Shown here one piece after another: positions 10,702 to 17,145 of a stretch of 64,000 bases of DNA. Under the pieces are notes generated by a model. That model was given only the letters and a program-made list of their open reading frames with translations, had not been told where the DNA came from and ran no database searches. The stretch comes from an uncultured Burkholderiales bacterium (GTDB taxonomy: Bacteria > Pseudomonadota > Gammaproteobacteria > Burkholderiales > Burkholderiaceae): contig CAMLJY010000003.1 of assembly GCA_946480465.1 (NCBI GenBank), positions 120,510 to 184,509 of the forward strand, given 5' to 3'. The number at the start of each line of letters is the position of its first letter. Position 1 is the first letter of the stretch. Position numbers and translations under genes: made by a program.

Positions 10702-11288
10702 TTCTTTGCTCCTTCGGCCGCCAGGATGGCTTCAGCCAGTTCCTCTTCGGCGGTCTTCGATTGCTTCTTCTTCGTCGGGTCCTCGCACAGGCCCATCAGG
10801 AAGCCCACGCGCTTGATGAGTTCCGACACCCCCTGCAGCCCAAGCAGCGCGAAGCCGGCCGGAACCAGCGCGTAGACGGGCCAGCGGATCAGGCCGCCGG
10901 CGTTGGACGACATCTCGCCGGACACGTAGGCCTGCACCACCAGCGGCCACACCAGTCCGATGACGGCGAGTACGAACGGGAAGAGGAAGGCAACGATGCC
11001 GAAGATCTCGACCTTGATCTGCGTGCGCTTGGAGAAGCGGCCCAGGATGACGTCGATCTTGACGTGCTCCTGCCGCAGCATCGTGTAGCCGGCCGCCAGC
11101 AGGAACACCCCGGCGAACAGGTACCACTGGATTTCCAGGAAGGCGTTGGAGCTGGTGTTGAAGGCCTTGCGGACAGCGGCATTGATCGCACTGATCAATA
11201 CCGCCGCCAGCACGAGCCAGGCCACATTCCGACCGACGAACTCATTGAGTCTGTCGATCAACTTGGACAGTTGAAGTAAGGCGGACAC
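10698..11288 (-). CDS. TRAP transporter small permease (DctQ type)
   Basis: A 196-residue protein with four predicted membrane helices (about residues 18-36, 52-70, 92-115 and 135-155) and a lysine-rich C-terminal tail. It is the DctQ subunit that pairs with the large permease encoded immediately downstream. The start is a GTG with GGAGA five to six bases ahead. The ATGA overlap with the next gene indicates translational coupling and a fixed stoichiometry. Binding protein missing from the neighbourhood. Confidence 0.9.
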   Translation of the reverse strand: MSALLQLSKLIDRLNEFVGRNVAWLVLAAVLISAINAAVRKAFNTSSNAFLEIQWYLFAGVFLLAAGYTMLRQEHVKIDVILGRFSKRTQIKVEIFGIVAFLFPFVLAVIGLVWPLVVQAYVSGEMSSNAGGLIRWPVYALVPAGFALLGLQGVSELIKRVGFLMGLCEDPTKKKQSKTAEEELAEAILAAEGAKK

Positions 11289-11396
11289 GTTGTCTCCGTG
11301 GGTGATGACGATCCATTCAAGCCGGCCAATGCCACGAGGGCACGGCCGGGGCTTGCTGGGCGCGTACTGTACGGAGATGCCCCTGAACGTCTTCTG

Positions 11397-11431
11397 AAAA
11401 TCAGAGGGGCTCAGGGTAAGCCCTGAGCCCC
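11397..11431 (-). terminator. Stem-loop, possible terminator after the DUF442 gene
   Basis: An 11-bp perfect stem GGGGCTCAGGG/CCCTGAGCCCC (11406-11416 and 11421-11431, loop TAAG). On the minus strand it is followed by TCTGA and then TTTT. It lies 19 bp past the stop of the upstream minus-strand gene. The T run is short and displaced, so the terminator call is tentative. Confidence 0.5.
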
Positions 11432-11449
11432 GGAGAGACGCCCGCTGGA

Positions 11450-11797
11450 TCAGCCTTGGGTGGCTGACAGGAAGAGCTTGGTCGAGCGCGCGCCAGAGCG
11501 GCAGAACGCGAGCACCGGTCCCGGCAGTTCGCCCAGCAGTGCCGCCATCGCGGCGATCTCTTCGGGCGATTGGTAGGCGCCGTTCACCGGCAGGTAGCGG
11601 TATTGCAGGCCGGCTGCCTCGGCCGCGGCCTGCACGCTGGCGCTGGTGGGCTGGTGCGGGCCTTCTTCGTGGTCGGGCCGGTTGTTGATGACGCTGCGGA
11701 AGCCCATGGCGGCCACCTCGGCCATGGCCTCGGGGGTGAGCTGCGGCGCCACGCAGAAGTCGGGCGTGACCTGGCGGATGAGCTGCGAGGGGTGCAT
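11450..11797 (-). CDS. TIGR01244/DUF442 sulfurtransferase- or phosphatase-like protein
   Basis: A 115-residue protein of the DUF442 family, related to the N-terminal domain of Blh proteins. The probable active-site loop is CRSGARS, a Cys-X4-Arg arrangement like single-domain rhodaneses; protein tyrosine phosphatases have Cys-X5-Arg. Upstream conserved features are FRSVINNRPDHEE and YLPVNG. Database names call it a sulfur transferase, and homologues have been linked to sulfide oxidation or to phosphatase activity. The ATG at 11797 is preferred over a TTG nine bases upstream. The gene follows yqeY after 11 bp, so it is probably the last gene of the rpsU-yqeY transcript. Confidence 0.8.
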   Translation of the reverse strand: MHPSQLIRQVTPDFCVAPQLTPEAMAEVAAMGFRSVINNRPDHEEGPHQPTSASVQAAAEAAGLQYRYLPVNGAYQSPEEIAAMAALLGELPGPVLAFCRSGARSTKLFLSATQG

Positions 11798-11808
11798 GGC
11801 GGTCAAGC

Positions 11809-12255
11809 TTACTTCGAGAGCGCGGCCTTGACGGCGGCGGACACTGCGGCCATGTCGGCCTTGCCGGCGAGCTGGGCCTTCGCGGCGCCCATCACCTTGC
11901 CCATGTCCGCCGGGCCGCTGGCGCCGGTCTCGGCCACGATGCGGGCGATGGCGGCGGTGACTTCGTCGGCGCTCATGCGGGCCGGCAGGTAGGCCTGCAG
12001 CACGGCCAGCTCGGCGCTTTCCTTGGCGGCCAGGTCGGTGCGGCCGGCGGCCTCGAAGGCGGCGATGGAGTCCTTGCGCTGCTTGATCAGCTTGTCGACC
12101 ACGCCGACGATCGCGGCGTCGTCCAGCGTGATGCGCTCGTCCACTTCGCGCTGCTTGATCGCGGCCAGCAGCAGGCGGATGGTCGACAGGCGCTCGGCTT
12201 CCTTCGCGCGCATCGCCGTCTTCATGTCTTCGGTGATCTGTTCTTTCAGGCTCAT
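11809..12255 (-). CDS. yqeY: GatB/YqeY domain protein
   Basis: A 148-residue YqeY-family protein, all helical, with the typical opening (SLKEQITEDMKTAMRAKEAE) and the conserved ADMGKVMGAAK segment near the C-terminus. The C-terminal part resembles the tail of GatB, the amidotransferase subunit that acts on misacylated tRNA, but the role of free-standing YqeY is not established. Placement after rpsU is a conserved proteobacterial arrangement. A hairpin in the 71-bp gap to rpsU may reduce read-through, so the highly expressed ribosomal gene and this gene need not be made in equal amounts. Confidence 0.92.
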   Translation of the reverse strand: MSLKEQITEDMKTAMRAKEAERLSTIRLLLAAIKQREVDERITLDDAAIVGVVDKLIKQRKDSIAAFEAAGRTDLAAKESAELAVLQAYLPARMSADEVTAAIARIVAETGASGPADMGKVMGAAKAQLAGKADMAAVSAAVKAALSK

Positions 12256-12274
12256 GGTGTCGGACTCCAGAAAT

Positions 12275-12308
12275 GCAAACGCCCGCTGCGGCGTCCCGCG
12301 CGGGCGTT
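12275..12308 (-). terminator. Attenuator or partial terminator between rpsU and yqeY
   Basis: AACGCCCGC (12278-12286) pairs with GCGGGCGTT (12300-12308) around a 13-base loop. On the minus strand the stem ends in TTTGCATTT. A broken T run suggests incomplete termination, which would give rpsU in excess over yqeY. Confidence 0.5.
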
Positions 12309-12326
12309 GGGTGAGGGTGATGAAGC

Positions 12327-12539
12327 TCAGTACAGCTTCTTCGGCAGCTGCATGCTGCGAACGCGCTTGTAGTGGCGCTTCACCGCGGCCGCCTTCTTGC
12401 GCTTGCGCTCGGCGGTGGGCTTTTCGTAGAACTCGCGTGCGCGCAGTTCGGTCAGCAGGCCCAGCTTCTCGATCGTGCGCTTGAAGCGGCGCAGGGCGAC
12501 GTCGAACGGCTCGTTTTCTTTGACGCGAATCGTGGTCAT
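12327..12539 (-). CDS. rpsU: 30S ribosomal protein S21
   Basis: A 70-residue, very basic protein matching S21 over its full usual length: it opens [20 protein letters not shown], carries the REFYEKP motif, and ends [11 protein letters not shown]21 is a small-subunit protein that helps base pairing between the Shine-Dalgarno sequence and 16S rRNA. It is first in a minus-strand unit with yqeY and the DUF442 gene. A TAGAAT hexamer upstream is the likely -10 element, which places transcription start roughly 145 bases before the gene. Confidence 0.97.
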
Positions 12540-12690
12540 GTAACGGTTGGATCCTAAGAAGTTGCGCTCGGTGTTCCTGTCTCGACCCGTTCCTGAAGCC
12601 TGGCATTTGAGGCCCGGTTCTGGCGTGGGCGGCAATCCGGTTTTGCCGGGGGCCGGGGAATCGACACGCGGTTTGCTAGCAAAGACCGCG

Positions 12691-12696
12691 ATTCTA
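12691..12696 (-). promoter_or_regulatory. Likely -10 element of the rpsU promoter
   Basis: TAGAAT on the minus strand in the gap between the flavoprotein gene and rpsU; the -35 at 17-bp spacing (CTTCCA) is weak. The surrounding bases are AT-richer than the neighbourhood. Confidence 0.4.
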
Positions 12697-12739
12697 CTGC
12701 GAAATTTCCTCGATGGAAGCACCCGGCCTGCCGCGGCGC

Positions 12740-13939
12740 TCATCGCGTGCTCAGCGCCTGCGCGCAAGCCACGGCCGAGGACCAGGCCCACTGGAAGTTG
12801 TAGCCACCCAGCCAGCCGGTCACGTCGACCACCTCGCCGATGAAGAACAGGCCGGGCTGGTGCCGGCTGCCCATGGTGCGGGAGTCCAGGCCGCGCGTGT
12901 CCACGCCGCCGGCGGTCACTTCGGCCTTGCGGTAGCCCTCGGTGCCGTCGGGGGCAATGGTCCAGCGCGACAGGCCCTGGGCCAGGCGCTCCAGGTCCCG
13001 GTCGCGCAGTTCGGGCATGGGCTTGTCGGCCGGCAGGCCCTGCGCATCCAGCCACGCGGCCGCCAGGCGCTGCGGCAGGAAGCAGGCGAGTTCATTGCCC
13101 AGTTGGCGGCGCGACAGCGCCTTGGCCTCGCGCAGACGGGCTGCCAGGTCGGTGCCGGCGCCGAGGTCGATGCGCAGCCCCTCGCCCGGGCGCCAGTAGC
13201 TGGAGATCTGCAGCACCGCCGGGCCGCTCAACCCGCGGTGGGTGAACAGCAGGTCCTCGACGAAGCGGCCGCGGCGGCGGCCTTCGCCGGTCTCGATCGT
13301 CACTTCGAGCGAGACGCCGGCCAGCGGCACGAAGGGGGCCCAGGTGCTGGCGTCGAAAGTGAGCGGCACCAGCGCGGGGCGGGTCTCGACCAGCTTGTGG
13401 CCGAACTGTTTGGCGATGCGGTAGCCGAAGTCGCTGGCACCGATCTTCGGGATGGACAGCCCGCCGGTGGCGATCACGAGCTGCCGCGTGCGCACGGTGC
13501 CGGCGTCGGTGTCGAGCTCGTAGCCGCCGTTCACGGCGCGCACTGCCAGCACGCTGCAGGGCTGGCGCCGCTGCACGCGGCCGGCGTTGCACTCGTTCAC
13601 GAGCATCTCGATGATTTGCTCGCTGGATTCGTCGCAAAACAGCTGCCCGCGGTGCTTTTCGTGGAAGGAAATGCCGTGCCGCTTCACCAGGGCGACGAAG
13701 TCGGCGGGGGTGTAGCGGGCCAGCGCCGAGCGGCAGAAGTCTGGATTGGCGGACAGGAAGTTGGCCGGACCGGCGTCGCGGTTCGTGAAGTTGCAGCGGC
13801 CACCGCCGGAGATGCGGATCTTCTCCGCCAGCTTCTCGGCATGGTCGATCAGCAGCACCTGCAGGCCGCGCTGCCCGGCTTGGGCCGCGCAGAAAAGCCC
13901 CGCGGCGCCCGCACCGACGATGACAGCGTCGAAGGCCAA
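12740..13939 (-). CDS. BaiN/HI0933-family FAD-dependent oxidoreductase
   Basis: A 399-residue flavoprotein. The N-terminal Rossmann motif is VGAGAAG, followed by [10 protein letters not shown], the hallmark of the HI0933/BaiN family; the C-terminal motif [19 protein letters not shown] closes the FAD site. The biological substrate of most members is unknown; BaiN in gut clostridia acts on bile acids. The start is inferred to be a TTG at 13939, just before the Rossmann strand. It is preceded by GGAAGGGC and lies five bases after the stop of the upstream gene. The two genes are thus coupled on the minus strand. No in-frame ATG exists at a sensible place. Confidence 0.88.
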
Positions 13940-13944
13940 GCGCT

Positions 13945-15078
13945 CTAGCCCTTCCAGACGAACGGGAACTTGAACTGCTTCCAGAAGCCGTTGGGCACGT
14001 AGTCGCCCACCACGCCGTACTGCGCGGGCCACTTGCGGTCGGACTGCACGGCGGTGCCGAAGAGGTAGTCCAGGAAGGCGAAGTGCGCGGCGTAGTTCTT
14101 GTCGATGGCCTCGTCGTCCTGGCTGTGGTGCCAGTGGTGGAAGTTGGGCGTGACGATGAGGTAGCGCAGCGGCCCCAGGCGCACGCTGACGTTGGCGTGG
14201 TTGAACACCGCCTGGAAGCCGACGACGACGATGTAGGCGTCGATCACTTCCTTGCTGAAACCCAGCACGTAGATGGGCGCCAGCACCAGGGTGCGGGTGA
14301 TCAGCAGCTCCAGGATGTGCTGCCGCGAGCCGGCCATCCAGTCCATGCTCTTCACGCTGTGGTGCACGGCGTGCAGGCGCCACAGCAGCGGCACCTCGTG
14401 GTAGGCGCGGTGGGTCCAGTACTGCACCAGGTCGGCCACCAGGATGATCAGGAACAGGGCCACCCAGAAGTTCAGGCCCTGCACCCAGCCGCGGATGCCG
14501 TCGTTGGCGGCCCAGCCGAAGAGCTTGTGCACCATCAGGTTGGTGGCCAGCAGCACGAAGCCGACCACCATGTGGTTGACGATGAAGTGGTGGAAGTCGG
14601 TCTGCCATTCGGCGCGGAAGACCGGCTGCTCTTTCCGCAGCGCGAACAGCTTCTCGATGAAGATGAAGATCAGCGAGGAGCCCAGCAGGTCCAGGATGAA
14701 CCAGTCCAGGCCGATGTACGGCGTGTTGTCGGGGAAGTTGGGGTCGACGTCGACCTTGTGGCCGCCCAGCAGCGCGGTGAGGGCGATCAGCAGGAAGGCC
14801 GCTGCTGACAGCCAACGGACGCGGCCGAAGACGATGTTGAAGAGCGACAGCCCGCCGCTGATCACCATGGCCGCGTACATCAGGCGGCGCATCCATTCCA
14901 CGTCGTAGCTCTTGCGCAGCTCGGGCGTGGTGAGGTACTGCGGGAAGTGGAAGGCCAGCACGCCGAGGAAGCACAGGATGCCCAGGGTCAGTGCGATCAC
15001 CCCGGTGACCAGGCCCTTGCCGGGGCGGATCTCGCCGTGGGATTCAGTCAGGCGGTTCAGCTTGTCCAGCGGTTCCAT
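13945..15078 (-). CDS. Sterol desaturase/fatty acid hydroxylase superfamily membrane protein
   Basis: A 377-residue membrane protein with at least six hydrophobic stretches. It carries the three histidine clusters that bind the di-iron centre in this superfamily: HRAYH, HAVHH and HHWHH. Members hydroxylate, desaturate or cleave lipids. The substrate here is unknown, and no lipid or carotenoid genes are close by. A long N-terminal membrane region (about 130 residues) precedes the catalytic part. The next gene downstream is a flavoprotein starting within five bases, which could be an electron-transfer or redox partner, though that is speculative. Confidence 0.85.
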   Translation of the reverse strand: MEPLDKLNRLTESHGEIRPGKGLVTGVIALTLGILCFLGVLAFHFPQYLTTPELRKSYDVEWMRRLMYAAMVISGGLSLFNIVFGRVRWLSAAAFLLIALTALLGGHKVDVDPNFPDNTPYIGLDWFILDLLGSSLIFIFIEKLFALRKEQPVFRAEWQTDFHHFIVNHMVVGFVLLATNLMVHKLFGWAANDGIRGWVQGLNFWVALFLIILVADLVQYWTHRAYHEVPLLWRLHAVHHSVKSMDWMAGSRQHILELLITRTLVLAPIYVLGFSKEVIDAYIVVVGFQAVFNHANVSVRLGPLRYLIVTPNFHHWHHSQDDEAIDKNYAAHFAFLDYLFGTAVQSDRKWPAQYGVVGDYVPNGFWKQFKFPFVWKG

Positions 15079-15178
15079 GGGCAGCGGTGCGGGTACGACG
15101 GGCCGCGATTATGGGCGTGGGTGCCGCCCGGCCGGCTTCGCCGGCTGTCGCTTCTGTTTCAGACGTACGCTGCCGGGC

Positions 15179-15223
15179 GGACGCCCCGGACGCCCCGGAC
15201 GCCCCGGACGCCGCGGACGCCCC
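15179..15223. repeat. Tandem repeat, 9-bp unit x5
   Basis: GGACGCCCC repeated five times; the fourth copy has one change (GGACGCCGC). It lies six bases beyond the cobA stop codon in an otherwise non-coding gap of 150 bp between the desaturase and cobA genes. Confidence 0.9.
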
Positions 15224-15228
15224 GGCCG

Positions 15229-16050
15229 TCAGGCCGCTGCAGCGTGGGCCGGTGCCGCGTACTGGCCGGCCAGCGCCAGCGCGCCCTGCATCACGTCGCC
15301 GACGATGATGATGGCCGGGCTGCCCAGGCCCTCGCGCTGGATGGTTCGCGCCAAGTCGCCAAGCGTGGTGACGACGCGGCGCTGCTGCGGCAGGCTGGCG
15401 TGCTGCACCACGGCGGCGGGGGTCGAGGCGGGCAGGCCCTGCAGCAGGCCGTGCTGCAGCTGCGGCCACTCGGCCACCCCCATGTAGACCACCAGCGTCA
15501 GCCCCTGCGCCGCCGCGGCCGCCAGCGTGGGCCAGTGCGGCGACTGGCCGCCGGGCTTGGCGTGGCCGGTGACCAGCATCACGCCTTGCGCATGGGCGCG
15601 GTGCGTCAGCGGCACGCCCAAGGCGGCGCTGGCCGCCATCGCCGCGGTGATGCCGTTGGCGATCTCGACCTCGATGCCGTGGGCGCGCAGCGTTTCGGCC
15701 TCTTCGCCGCCGCGGCCGAAGACGAAGGGGTCGCCGCCCTTGAGCCGCACCACGCGTTCGCCCGCCAGCGCCTCGCTGACCATCAGCCGTTCGATGAAGG
15801 CCTGCGGCGTCGACCGGCAGCCGCCGCGCTTGCCGACGCGAACGATGCGCGGCAGGCGCCTGCGGCCGGCCAGTGCGCGCTCCAGCACGGCGTCGCTGAC
15901 CAGGTCATCGACCAGCAGCACGCTGGCGCGGCGGATCAGGCGGATGGCCTTCAGCGTCAGCAGTTCGGGATCGCCCGGACCGGCACCGACCAGGGCACAC
16001 CAGGGGGTGGCGGAGGGGCTCTTCGTGCGGCGGCGGGGCGGGGTGTTCAA
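15229..16050 (-). CDS. cobA: Uroporphyrinogen-III C-methyltransferase
   Basis: A 273-residue SAM-dependent methyltransferase that converts uroporphyrinogen III to precorrin-2, the first step toward siroheme (and toward B12). The SAM-binding signature VGAGPGDPELLTLKA and the second motif GGDPFVFGRGGEE are intact. The dehydrogenase/ferrochelatase half found in CysG is absent, so siroheme completion must be encoded elsewhere. It starts with TTG overlapping the ybiB stop by four bases. As last gene after nasA and ybiB it most likely supplies siroheme for NirB, not the B12 operon 16 kb away, which holds only salvage steps. Confidence 0.95.
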   Translation of the reverse strand: MNTPPRRRTKSPSATPWCALVGAGPGDPELLTLKAIRLIRRASVLLVDDLVSDAVLERALAGRRRLPRIVRVGKRGGCRSTPQAFIERLMVSEALAGERVVRLKGGDPFVFGRGGEEAETLRAHGIEVEIANGITAAMAASAALGVPLTHRAHAQGVMLVTGHAKPGGQSPHWPTLAAAAAQGLTLVVYMGVAEWPQLQHGLLQGLPASTPAAVVQHASLPQQRRVVTTLGDLARTIQREGLGSPAIIIVGDVMQGALALAGQYAAPAHAAAA

Positions 16051-17000
16051 GCGCGTCGTTCCTGGGCTGGGGTGGCGCCGAGGCGGGCCAGCGCCCGCTC
16101 CAGCAGGTCAACCTGGCGTTGCAGCGGCGCCGGGGCGGGTTTTTCGCCGGACAGCACCGCCTGCACGTACACCGCCACGGTGGCGGCATCGATGGCGCGC
16201 GGCAGCAGCGGCAGCTCGGCCAGCGAGCCTTCCTGCGCCGGGCAGCCCAGCTCGGGCTGCTCCACGCCGCCGAGCCAGACGTCGATCTTCGGGCAGCGCC
16301 GCGGGTCGGCCACGGCCTCGCCCTCGGTGCCGCGCAGCAGCATCAGGTCGGCTCGGGTGCGTTCCGCAAAACGGCTCATCAGTGCACCGAATTCGGGATG
16401 GGTATAACTCGCCAAGCGCACGGCCGGTGCATCGGTCACCGGCTGCAACAGCTTGGCGATGGTGTGGCCGGAGTTGCGCAGGCCCACCACCCAGCGCACG
16501 TCCAGCAGGCGTTGCAGCGATGGGCACAGCGCTTCGGTGGTGATGAAGGCCGGCTCGTGGCGCGACCAGCATTCGTGCACGCCCGCGGCGCTGTCCACCG
16601 GCGGCAGGCCCAGCGCGGCGAAGACCTCGGCGCTGGTGACCCGCGCGGGGTCGTGGCGCTGGCCATGCACCAGCACGCGGTGGCCTTCCTGCGCCAGCCG
16701 CATCGCCAGCAGCGGCGTCAGGTTGGGCAGCTTGCGTGCGCCGTTGTAGCTGGGGATGACGACGACCGGGCGGTCGCTGCTGATCTCCAGCGTGCGCGCC
16801 TGCACCGCCTGCGCGAACCCGACCAGCTCGTCCAGCGTCTCGCCCTTGATGCGCATGGCCAGCGCGAAGGCGCCGATCTCGAGATCGGTCACCTTGCCGT
16901 CCAGCACCTGCGCCATCAGGTCCTGCGCCCGCTCGGTGTCGAGCGAACGCGCCCCTTCGTGCCCCCTGCCGATTTCCTTGATGTAGGCCGCGATGCCCAT
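16047..17000 (-). CDS. ybiB: YbiB/TrpD2-type protein (anthranilate phosphoribosyltransferase-like)
   Basis: A 317-residue member of the glycosyltransferase family 3 fold, close to E. coli YbiB. It resembles TrpD (helical N-terminal domain; PSYNGARKLPNLTPLLAM in place of the usual phosphoribosyl-binding GTGGD loop), but lacks the residues needed for TrpD catalysis. YbiB has been described as a nucleic-acid-binding protein linked to SOS control. Its place between nasA and cobA is common in Burkholderiales nitrate operons, but why is unknown. The ATG at 17000 gives the family's usual N-terminus; the stop overlaps cobA by 4 bp. Confidence 0.88.
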   Translation of the reverse strand: MGIAAYIKEIGRGHEGARSLDTERAQDLMAQVLDGKVTDLEIGAFALAMRIKGETLDELVGFAQAVQARTLEISSDRPVVVIPSYNGARKLPNLTPLLAMRLAQEGHRVLVHGQRHDPARVTSAEVFAALGLPPVDSAAGVHECWSRHEPAFITTEALCPSLQRLLDVRWVVGLRNSGHTIAKLLQPVTDAPAVRLASYTHPEFGALMSRFAERTRADLMLLRGTEGEAVADPRRCPKIDVWLGGVEQPELGCPAQEGSLAELPLLPRAIDAATVAVYVQAVLSGEKPAPAPLQRQVDLLERALARLGATPAQERRA

Positions 17001-17145
17001 CTGCCGTCCCCTGTGCTTGTCGACCGCCTGCCGGCCGCCTGTGTCAGCGGCGTGAAAGGCAAGTTTCAGGCCGGCCACGGGTCTTGTCATGCTGCAGCGC
17101 GCGGGCGTGGCTTGCATGGCGTGAGATCGTGCGCGGCCCAGCCCG

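Noticed and set aside
11806..11806. TTG at 11806 as the start of the DUF442 protein
   Set aside because: An ATG nine bases downstream gives a normal N-terminus, and neither has a better ribosome site, so the rarer codon was not preferred.
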